9,558 nucleotides of DNA from Sphingomonadaceae bacterium (GTDB lineage Bacteria; Pseudomonadota; Alphaproteobacteria; Sphingomonadales; Sphingomonadaceae): the NCBI GenBank assembly GCA_004282995.1, contig SHLU01000076.1:1-9558 (forward strand), read 5' to 3'. The position numbers and the translations under genes are program-made. The notes beneath the pieces were generated by a model. It saw only the letters and a list, made by a program, of their open reading frames with translations, made no database searches and was not told where the DNA came from. The first letter of the stretch is position 1, and every line of letters starts with the position of its first letter. This document shows, in pieces, positions 1-5,355 of the stretch.

Positions 1-122
1 AAATCCACGAACAGCACGCCGCCATGGTCGCGCTTGCGATGGATCCAGCCCGAAAGACGGACGGTTTCGCCGACATTTCCCTGGGCCAGGGCTGCGCAGT
101 TGTGGGTACGATAGGCGTGCAT
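1..122 (-). CDS. aspS: Aspartyl-tRNA synthetase, N-terminal fragment (cut by window start)
   Basis: Charges tRNA with aspartate in the cytoplasm. The 40 visible codons begin MHAYRTHNCAALAQGNVGET and continue through a VRLSGWIHRKRDHGG-type stretch, the characteristic start of bacterial AspRS and the first strands of its OB-fold anticodon-binding domain. The catalytic class II domain lies outside the window. The ATG at 122-120 is supported by a GGAAAG Shine-Dalgarno (reverse of 130-135) seven bases upstream. The gene diverges from rnd. Many alphaproteobacterial AspRS enzymes are non-discriminating and work with GatCAB, but this fragment cannot show which type it is. Confidence 0.93.
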   Translation of the reverse strand, partial: MHAYRTHNCAALAQGNVGETVRLSGWIHRKRDHGGVLFVD

Positions 123-167
123 CTAAAATCTTTCCATTTTCGGAGCTATAGGGCTAAGGGCGCGCAC

Positions 168-177
168 GTTCGCGAAC
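168..177. promoter_or_regulatory. Perfect 10-bp palindrome GTTCGCGAAC in the aspS/rnd divergent gap
   Basis: GTTCGCGAAC is its own reverse complement and lies about 45 bp upstream of the aspS start in the 196-bp divergent region. A TATAGC hexamer on the minus strand (150-145) could be an aspS -10 element, which would put the palindrome near its -35 region. No good -35 match is visible. It could be an operator or a chance G+C-rich palindrome; it does not match the alphaproteobacterial LexA box (GAAC-N7-GTTC). Confidence 0.25.
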
Positions 178-271
178 CGGTGGCCGTCGAGGCCCCTAGC
201 CGGATTTTGCGCGCGCTAACAGGGGAAGCCGCGTGCTTTGTCAAGTCAGCCCGACTCGACCGCGGTTTTTC

Positions 272-304
272 CGGGATCACTCCCGAGGGGTGGCACTCCG
301 CCCC
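272..304 (+). promoter_or_regulatory. Two small stem-loops in the rnd leader
   Basis: CGGGA (272-276) pairs with TCCCG (281-285) around a four-base TCAC loop. Just after it, GGGGTGGC (287-294) can pair with GCCCC (300-304) around ACTCC if T291 bulges out. The second hairpin ends some 14 bases before the rnd ATG, just before its purine-rich ribosome site. There is no T-tract, so this is not a terminator. It may be leader structure or chance. Confidence 0.25.
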
Positions 305-318
305 ACCAAGAAAGACCT

Positions 319-1515
319 ATGAAAATACATGACCTGATTACCGATACCGAAACGCTCCGTACATTGTGCGAGCGCCTTTCGAAATCCGAGTTCGTCTGCG
401 TGGACACAGAGTTCATGCGTGAAAACACCTATTATCCCGAACTTTGCCTGGTCCAGATCGGCAACGAGGAAGAGGCCGCGGCAATCGACCCACTTGCCAG
501 TGGCATCGATCTTACCCCGCTGCTCGACCTGCTGTGCGAGAACGACGAGGTTCTCAAGGTGTTTCATGCCGGCGGGCAGGACGTGGAAATCGTCTACAAC
601 CTTACCGGCAAAACTCCCCAACCCATTTTTGACACTCAGATCGCGATGATGGCGGTCAGCCAGTCAGAACAGATCGGCTATGCCAACATGGTCGAGACAT
701 GGCTCGGCAAGACCATCGACAAGGGCGCCCGCTTTACCGACTGGAGCCGCCGCCCGTTGACCGATCGGCAGATAGAATACGCGATCGGTGACGTCACCGA
801 TCTCGCTACGATCTTTCCCAGGCTGCTGGAAAAGCTGGTCCAGACAGGGCGCGGCGCATGGCTCAATGCAGAGATGGAAAAGCTCGCAGATCCGGCCAAT
901 TACAAGAACGATGCCAATCTTGCCTGGCGGCGCATCCGTTCGTCGGGCCGCAATCCTGCAGTGCTCGGCCGACTCAAGGCTCTGGCTGCCTGGCGGGAGA
1001 ACGAAGCGCGGCACAAGAACATCCCGCGTGGTCGAATCGTGCGCGACGAAACCCTGGCCGATATTGCCAGCCATCCGCCCAAGAAACAGGCTGACCTCGC
1101 CAAAGTGCGCGGCCTCAGCCAGGCCTGGCGCGACAATGATATCGGCAAGCGGATGATGAAGGTGCTGGCGAGCGCCGAACCGCTGCCGAAGGAAGAAATG
1201 CCGGTGAAGGCAAAGCGCGGGGCACCGCTGGGCAAGGAAGGCGCGCTGGTCGCCGATTTGCTCAAATTGCTGCTGAAAATCCGCGCCCGTGAAATCGATA
1301 TCGCTGCGCGGCTCCTGACCCGCGCAGACGAAATGGAAGCGCTCGCCGCCGGGGTCCGCAATCTGCCGATTCTCGAGGGCTGGCGCTACGAGGTGTTCGG
1401 CAAGGACGCACTCGAATTGGTTGAAGGCAGGCTCGCCTTCGCGGTCAAGAACGGCAAGCTGACCATGACCCATGTCGATGACATGGCAGAGGAACTGGGA
1501 CAGGCGGCGGAATAG
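319..1515 (+). CDS. rnd: Ribonuclease D (3'-5' exoribonuclease of the DEDDy family)
   Basis: Trims 3' ends of tRNA precursors and other stable RNAs in the cytoplasm. The 398-residue product has the full RNase D layout. The exonuclease domain covers about residues 1-170: Exo I with D29 and E31 (VDTEF), Exo II with D88 (HAGGQD), and Exo III with Y154 and D158 (YAIGD). This is the complete DEDDy metal-binding set. A first HRDC domain covers about 200-270 (AWRRIR to VRGLS), and a second, more divergent HRDC-like region covers about 305-385. E. coli RNase D has 375 residues. I chose ATG 319 over an upstream in-frame TTG (238) because RNase D homology begins at MKIHDL and AGAAAG precedes it; the 27-residue extension looks like translated leader. 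The stop lies 7 bp before oxyR, suggesting cotranscription. Confidence 0.96.
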   Translation: MKIHDLITDTETLRTLCERLSKSEFVCVDTEFMRENTYYPELCLVQIGNEEEAAAIDPLASGIDLTPLLDLLCENDEVLKVFHAGGQDVEIVYNLTGKTPQPIFDTQIAMMAVSQSEQIGYANMVETWLGKTIDKGARFTDWSRRPLTDRQIEYAIGDVTDLATIFPRLLEKLVQTGRGAWLNAEMEKLADPANYKNDANLAWRRIRSSGRNPAVLGRLKALAAWRENEARHKNIPRGRIVRDETLADIASHPPKKQADLAKVRGLSQAWRDNDIGKRMMKVLASAEPLPKEEMPVKAKRGAPLGKEGALVADLLKLLLKIRAREIDIAARLLTRADEMEALAAGVRNLPILEGWRYEVFGKDALELVEGRLAFAVKNGKLTMTHVDDMAEELGQAAE

Positions 1516-1522
1516 GATACGC

Positions 1523-2419
1523 GTGAGCACCTATCTTCCCACCATCAAGCAGTTGCAGTATCTCGTCGCGCTGCATGAGCATGGCCATTTCGGCCGTGCG
1601 GCTGAAGCATCGTTCGTGTCGCAATCGACGCTCAGCGCGGGCATTCGCGAACTTGAATCATTGCTTGGCGTAACGCTGGTCGAACGTAGTCGCCGGGTGG
1701 TTCGCTTTACGCCGCTGGGCAACCAGGTGGTCGAGAAGGCGCACAGGCTATTGCGCGAAGCAGAAGAGCTGTCCGATCTCGTTCAGGCGGCCGGAAAGCC
1801 ACTGTCCGGCACCCTGCGGATGAGCGTGATTCCGACCATCGCTCCGTTTCTGTTGCCACGAATCTTGCCGCGGCTGAGACGGGAGCGGCCCGAACTCAAG
1901 CTGTTCCTGCGGGAAGAAACCAGCCAGGACGCAGTTGAGTCGCTACATCACGGTCGCGTGGATTGCGTTCTGTTGGCCCTTCCCTTTGCTACGGGCGACG
2001 TGGAGATGGAGCACCTTTCCGACGATGCGCTCTATGTTGCCTTTCCCAAGGATGATCCGCGCGATCCGCCAGAAACGATCAAGCCGAGCATGATCGACGA
2101 AGGGAGGCTCTTGCTGCTCGAGGACGGTCATTGTCTCAAGGAGCATGCCCTCGCCGCCTGCAACCGGCCCGAATTGCGCGGCAGTGCGACGATGATCGGT
2201 ACCAGCCTGCACACGCTGGTGCAGATGGTCGACAACGGCCTTGGCCTGACAATGCTTCCCAAGATGGCGCTAGACGCCGGAATACTCGCCGGCACCGATG
2301 TCGTCGCGCGGCCGCTCAAGTCTAGTGCTGCAAAGCGTGAGATCACATTGATCTGGCGCAAGAATTCGCCGCGTGGTGATGAGTTCAGATTGCTGGCAGA
2401 AGAACTGCGCGCCGGCTGA
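1523..2419 (+). CDS. oxyR: OxyR, peroxide-sensing LysR-family transcriptional regulator
   Basis: DNA-binding regulator expected to activate antioxidant genes (catalase, peroxiredoxin) when oxidised by H2O2. The 298-residue protein has an N-terminal winged helix-turn-helix (about 8-66; HFGRAAEASFVSQSTLSAGI is the HTH) and a LysR substrate domain (about 95-295). OxyR rather than a generic LysR is indicated by C204 in DGHC and C213 in AAC. They are nine residues apart in a LLLLEDGHCLK context, matching the redox disulfide pair C199/C208 of E. coli OxyR. The SVIPTIAPFLLP segment is also OxyR-like. The start is GTG 1523 with AGGA at 1514-1517; a longer frame from 1472 would overlap rnd and adds non-conserved residues. 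It follows the rnd stop by 7 bp with no visible promoter between them, although one inside rnd cannot be excluded. Confidence 0.94.
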   Translation: MSTYLPTIKQLQYLVALHEHGHFGRAAEASFVSQSTLSAGIRELESLLGVTLVERSRRVVRFTPLGNQVVEKAHRLLREAEELSDLVQAAGKPLSGTLRMSVIPTIAPFLLPRILPRLRRERPELKLFLREETSQDAVESLHHGRVDCVLLALPFATGDVEMEHLSDDALYVAFPKDDPRDPPETIKPSMIDEGRLLLLEDGHCLKEHALAACNRPELRGSATMIGTSLHTLVQMVDNGLGLTMLPKMALDAGILAGTDVVARPLKSSAAKREITLIWRKNSPRGDEFRLLAEELRAG

Positions 2420-2481
2420 TCATTGTCGGGGTCGATAGCAAGCCGTCAGGAACGCTGCCTAGACTTGCCGATTGTTTGCGT

Positions 2482-2511
2482 TTGCAGTGTATTCACGGAA
2501 TCTTTGATAAT
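2482..2511 (+). promoter_or_regulatory. Putative sigma70-type promoter for the PilZ gene
   Basis: TTGCAG (2482-2487) and GATAAT (2506-2511) are separated by 18 bases. The -10 matches TATAAT at five of six positions and is preceded by TTT; the -35 matches only the TTG core. It lies in the 142-bp gap after oxyR and would give a leader of about 45 nt before the ATG at 2562. This would separate PilZ transcription from the rnd-oxyR unit. Confidence 0.4.
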
Positions 2512-2561
2512 TTCGGGCACGGTGGTTCTAATGAGACCAACTGTCAGGGAAACCGCACGAC

Positions 2562-2897
2562 ATGCGATCCTACAATCGATTTGTAACCGATGAGGAAACT
2601 TCCGTCGTTCTCGACGGCGAGAAAGACATCGCTACGCTCTACAATCTGTCCTGTGGCGGATGCATGATCGATCTCCGCAACGCCGGCGCAGTCGTCGGTT
2701 CCGATATCGAACTCAACCTACGCGATCTTGTGACAGCCCACGGAACGATTGTCTGGCGCATCGACAATTACGCCGGGGTCAAATTCGAAACCCCGGTGCA
2801 CCAGAAGATCGTCCATATGCTGGGCTACAGCGCTACCGGAGAGGCATTCGATACCGAGGATCCGCGGGATCGCTTCGGATTGCCGCTTTTTGGCTGA
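2562..2897 (+). CDS. Small PilZ-domain protein (probable cyclic-di-GMP receptor)
   Basis: PilZ domains bind cyclic-di-GMP and pass the signal to motility, surface or polysaccharide targets. This 111-residue cytoplasmic protein is almost only the domain. RxxxR lies at R2-R6 at the extreme N-terminus, and NxSxxG at N28-S30-G33 (NLSCGGCMIDL), 22 residues on. The usual beta-barrel strands follow (VGSDIELNL, GTIVWRIDNYAGVKF). Both ligand-binding motifs are intact, so binding is expected. A 30-residue acidic tail follows the barrel. ATG 2562 is the only ATG, GTG or TTG start in the open frame, which begins after a TGA at 2532-2534; AGGGA at 2546-2550 is a rather distant ribosome site. No flagellar, pilus or cellulose gene is adjacent, so the output is unknown. 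It is convergent with pgsA, 17 bp apart. Confidence 0.85.
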   Translation: MRSYNRFVTDEETSVVLDGEKDIATLYNLSCGGCMIDLRNAGAVVGSDIELNLRDLVTAHGTIVWRIDNYAGVKFETPVHQKIVHMLGYSATGEAFDTEDPRDRFGLPLFG

Positions 2898-2914
2898 TTT
2901 TCGTCGCAAGCCTG

Positions 2915-3508
2915 TCAATCCATATGATTGAGGCCGACTCGTAAATAGTCCCAACCTGTAACCAGGGTAAGAATCGCGGCGCCCCACAGGCTCCAGATGC
3001 CGATCGTGTGCGCGACATTGAAAGTCGTGTCACCCAGTGTGGCTGTCCACCACGGCGTTGCCCCTGAAAAGATTAGCGCCCCGAGCGAAAGGAGCTGGAA
3101 GGTGGTCTTCCACTTCGCCATCCGCGTTACCGGGACCGAGATCTGAAGCCCGGCGAGAAACTCACGGAGGCCGGAAACGGTGATCTCCCGCATGAGAATC
3201 ACCAATCCCGCGATGACATGAAAATCCCCCAGCATTGGCCCGCGGAGGAAACCCTGTGCTGTGAGCACAAGGATGACTGCCGCGACCATGATCTTGTCGG
3301 CGATGGGATCCAGAAATTGGCCGAGCTTGCTTACTGTACCCTGCGCGCGGGCAACATAACCGTCGAAATAGTCGGTAAACCCGATCACGCTGTAGAGCAC
3401 GAAGCCGATTGCGTAGCCCAGTTCCCAGCCGGGCCACCACAGGAAGAACGCGAGCAACGGCACCGCAAAGATGCGCGAGAGGGTCAGAATGTTGGGCAAC
3501 GTCAGCAT
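2915..3508 (-). CDS. pgsA: CDP-diacylglycerol--glycerol-3-phosphate 3-phosphatidyltransferase
   Basis: Inner-membrane enzyme that joins CDP-diacylglycerol and glycerol-3-phosphate to give phosphatidylglycerol-phosphate and CMP, the committed step to phosphatidylglycerol and cardiolipin. The 197-residue product carries the complete CDP-alcohol phosphotransferase signature: D46, D49, G50, A53, R54, G63, D67 and D71 (DYFDGYVAR, then GQFLDPIAD). It also has several hydrophobic helices and the MLTLPNILTLSR N-terminus typical of PgsA. REITVSGLRE (107-116) is a further PgsA-like segment. I set the start at ATG 3508; the open frame runs 112 codons further upstream, but that stretch has no family similarity and overlaps the divergent MFS gene. 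The ribosome site is weak. Its neighbour across the divergent gap is an Aas/LplT-like transporter, giving a phospholipid theme. Confidence 0.95.
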   Translation of the reverse strand: MLTLPNILTLSRIFAVPLLAFFLWWPGWELGYAIGFVLYSVIGFTDYFDGYVARAQGTVSKLGQFLDPIADKIMVAAVILVLTAQGFLRGPMLGDFHVIAGLVILMREITVSGLREFLAGLQISVPVTRMAKWKTTFQLLSLGALIFSGATPWWTATLGDTTFNVAHTIGIWSLWGAAILTLVTGWDYLRVGLNHMD

Positions 3509-3565
3509 TGTGCCAAGGGGCTTAGCCAGTTTCGTGCTCGGGAAAAAGCGGTTGTGCGCCACTAT

Positions 3566-3590
3566 CCCTAGTCTGGATGTGCCTCTAGGG
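3566..3590. promoter_or_regulatory. Inverted repeat CCCTAG-N13-CTAGGG between pgsA and the MFS gene
   Basis: CCCTAG (3566-3571) and CTAGGG (3585-3590) are perfect inverted 6-mers, centred about 70 bp upstream of pgsA and 50 bp upstream of the transporter start. CTAG is rare in most bacterial genomes, so two copies in this symmetrical setting suggest a protein-binding site shared by both divergent genes. No regulator can be named from the sequence. Confidence 0.35.
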
Positions 3591-3600
3591 TCTGCCCAAT

Positions 3601-3616
3601 CGCACGGTGTCGTGCG
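3601..3616 (+). promoter_or_regulatory. Hairpin directly before the MFS ribosome-binding site
   Basis: CGCACG (3601-3606) pairs with CGTGCG (3611-3616) around a GTGT loop. The stem of six G-C-rich pairs ends one base before the AAGGGG Shine-Dalgarno (3618-3623) of the transporter at 3629. It does not occlude the site. It could insulate or stabilise the 5' end, or be a palindromic DNA operator. Confidence 0.35.
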
Positions 3617-3628
3617 CAAGGGGTATTC

Positions 3629-5002
3629 ATGACGACGCTCAAACTGTTGGGCCGCAGGCGTTTCCTGCCGCTGTTCACGACGCAGCTGCTGAATGCCTTC
3701 AACGACAATCTCTACAAGACCGCGATGGTGCTTTTCGTGGTCTATTTTGTCTATAATTCCGAAGAAGCCGAGGGTCTTTTCAGCGCCATCGCTTCCGGGC
3801 TTTTCATCCTGCCATTTTTTATCCTGTCCGCCGTGGCCGGGCAATTGGCCGACATGCGGGACAAGGCCCGCATCATCCGCATTGTAAAACTGTGTGAGAT
3901 CGGTCTCATGCTGATCGGGGGGACAGGGCTCTATCTCGCATGGCGCGGGTTTGCTCTGCCCGTGTCAGTGCCGCTCGGGTTCACTACAATCGACACCAGT
4001 TTATCGATCATCCTGATGCTGTTTGCGCTGTTCCTGACCGGTGTGCAGTCCACGTTTCTCGGCCCGATCAAATATGCGATCCTGCCCCAGCACCTGAGGC
4101 AGGAGGAAGTCCTGGCCGGGACAGGCCTGGTTGAGGCCGGAACCTATGTTGCAATCCTGGCCGGTACCATTCTGGCCGGCTGGATTCCCGTGCAGTTTGC
4201 CGCCGTCAGCATCGTGGCGGTATCGATCCTGGGATATCTTTCAGCCCGCCAGGTGCCGGCCGCGCCGCCGCTGGGCAAGGTCGAGAAAATCGATCGACAT
4301 ATCATCCGCGCCTCGATCGCTCTTGTCCGCAACACAATGCATGATCGCCAGGTTTTCTATGCCATCCTCGCCATCAGTTTCTTCTGGACCATCGGCGCAG
4401 TCCTGTTCATCCAGTTCCCACCACTGGCCAAAAACGTGATTATGGCCAGCAAGGAAGTGGCAAGCCTGTTCCTGGTGGTGTTCTCTGTCGGGGTGGCGAT
4501 CGGCTCTGTCACGATCAACCATCTCCTCAAGGGCAATGTTTCTGCCCGGTTTGCCCCCGCCAGCGTCCTTGCAATGGGCGTTTTCGTCGTGGCCTTCTAC
4601 GCCGTGTGCAAACTTTGGCAGATGGACCAGCCGAGCCAGCTACTGGGCGTGACAGAGTTTATCGCCTGGCCCATGGCTATGCTCCTGTTGGCATGCCTTC
4701 TGGGCATCTCGGTCGCTGGCGGGATGTTCGTCGTGCCGCTCTATGCCTTCTTGACAACGCGCGTCGCGACCCATCAGGCATCGCGCGCCATCGCCGCCAA
4801 CAACATCGTCAATTCCGGAGCGATGGTAGCAGGTGCCCTGGTAGCCATGGCACTGACCGCAGCGGGCGTGCCGATCGCAGAACAGGTCTTGCTCAGTGCC
4901 GCAATGTGCCTGTTTTCTGCATGGCTCGGCAAGCGATTGCACAATGCGGAATTGGCCGATGGGCCTATATTGGCCCATCTCCACACGCCGTATCCCGACT
5001 AG
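3629..5002 (+). CDS. MFS transporter of the Aas/LplT lysophospholipid-transporter type
   Basis: A 457-residue inner-membrane protein with about 12 hydrophobic helices (roughly 15-40, 52-73, 88-105, 124-146, 167-205 as two, 243-262, 277-298, 308-327, 348-375, 392-412, 417-435). Three features place it with the MFS half of Aas-type proteins and LplT: FLPLFTTQLLNAFNDNLYK (12-30), GPIKYAILPQHL (145-156) and NNIVNSGAMV (391-400). MFS motif A appears as GQLADMRDKAR (71-81). LplT moves lysophospholipids across the inner membrane for re-acylation, so a lipid substrate is a reasonable inference but is unproven here. The Aas acyltransferase and acyl-ACP synthetase domains are absent: the protein ends shortly after the last helix. 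ATG 3629 has AAGGGG five bases upstream. It diverges from pgsA, and its TAG stop overlaps the stop of the next minus-strand gene. Confidence 0.85.
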   Translation: MTTLKLLGRRRFLPLFTTQLLNAFNDNLYKTAMVLFVVYFVYNSEEAEGLFSAIASGLFILPFFILSAVAGQLADMRDKARIIRIVKLCEIGLMLIGGTGLYLAWRGFALPVSVPLGFTTIDTSLSIILMLFALFLTGVQSTFLGPIKYAILPQHLRQEEVLAGTGLVEAGTYVAILAGTILAGWIPVQFAAVSIVAVSILGYLSARQVPAAPPLGKVEKIDRHIIRASIALVRNTMHDRQVFYAILAISFFWTIGAVLFIQFPPLAKNVIMASKEVASLFLVVFSVGVAIGSVTINHLLKGNVSARFAPASVLAMGVFVVAFYAVCKLWQMDQPSQLLGVTEFIAWPMAMLLLACLLGISVAGGMFVVPLYAFLTTRVATHQASRAIAANNIVNSGAMVAGALVAMALTAAGVPIAEQVLLSAAMCLFSAWLGKRLHNAELADGPILAHLHTPYPD

Positions 5003-5205
5003 ATCAGGAACACCAACGCTGCTGCGAGGCAGGCTAGGTAGGCACTTGCGAACCCGCGAATGTCGTCGCGCGTCATGGCCCACGAAGACCTGGCCGCAAC
5101 CGTTGGTGAATCGCCGCGGACATGGGCCGGGAGCGAAGCGAGGAAGGGGTGGCGTGCACCTTCGTCTGTGAGAACGAGCGACCGTCTTTGCATCTTCTGT
5201 GTCAT
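4999..5205 (-). CDS. Small hypothetical protein with C-terminal membrane segment
   Basis: I do not recognise a family. The 68-residue product has a basic, soluble N-terminal part (MTQKMQRRSLVLTDEGARHP) and a single hydrophobic stretch at about 51-68 (GFASAYLACLAAALVFLI) that runs to the last residue, like a tail-anchored membrane protein. Codons favour G/C at the third position as in neighbouring genes. The frame fills the gap between the transporter and the ThDP gene. Its stop (TAG, reverse of 4999-5001) shares the tetramer CTAG with the transporter's stop. M1 (5205) and M5 are both possible starts; no strong ribosome site is seen. A CtrA-like site lies just upstream. No signal peptide or catalytic motif is visible. 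It could be a chance frame, but length, codon use and membrane segment favour a gene. Confidence 0.6.
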   Translation of the reverse strand: MTQKMQRRSLVLTDEGARHPFLASLPAHVRGDSPTVAARSSWAMTRDDIRGFASAYLACLAAALVFLI

Positions 5206-5214
5206 GATGCGTTC

Positions 5215-5229
5215 TTAACTCTTCGCTAA
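5215..5229. promoter_or_regulatory. CtrA-like site TTAA-N7-CTAA
   Basis: TTAA at 5215-5218, seven bases, then CTAA at 5226-5229, matches the alphaproteobacterial cell-cycle regulator CtrA consensus TTAA-N7-TTAA with one mismatch. It lies 10 bp from the start of the small membrane-protein gene and 127 bp before the ThDP gene. So close to a start codon it would more likely repress than activate the small gene. One short near-match can arise by chance. Confidence 0.3.
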
Positions 5230-5355
5230 CCATTGCGCTCCCCGGCTTTGAAGGGTTGTCGCAGGACGGGACATTAACGCTGGGTGTTCACCAAAAGGGG
5301 GTATCAGAGCGCAGCGGATTGTCGCCTCGAATGCGGGCGGCTAGAGGCCAGTTCC

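Noticed and set aside
238..318. N-terminal extension of RNase D from TTG
   Set aside because: The 27 residues lack family similarity, and ATG 319 matches the normal RNase D start with a purine-rich ribosome site.
24..332. Open frame of 102 codons on the plus strand
   Set aside because: It runs antisense through aspS, across the gap and into rnd; it resembles no family and is explained by the genes on either side.
664..1530. Long (288-codon) minus-strand frame inside rnd
   Set aside because: A codon-bias shadow of rnd: the plus frame has complete DEDDy and HRDC motifs, while the antisense product has no recognisable domain.
3509..3844. 112-codon N-terminal extension of pgsA
   Set aside because: It overlaps the divergent transporter gene and is low-complexity charged sequence; PgsA begins MLTLPN.
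3629..5002. Truncated Aas fusion gene
   Set aside because: The frame ends cleanly after the last membrane helix and no acyltransferase remnant follows; stand-alone versions of this transporter are normal.
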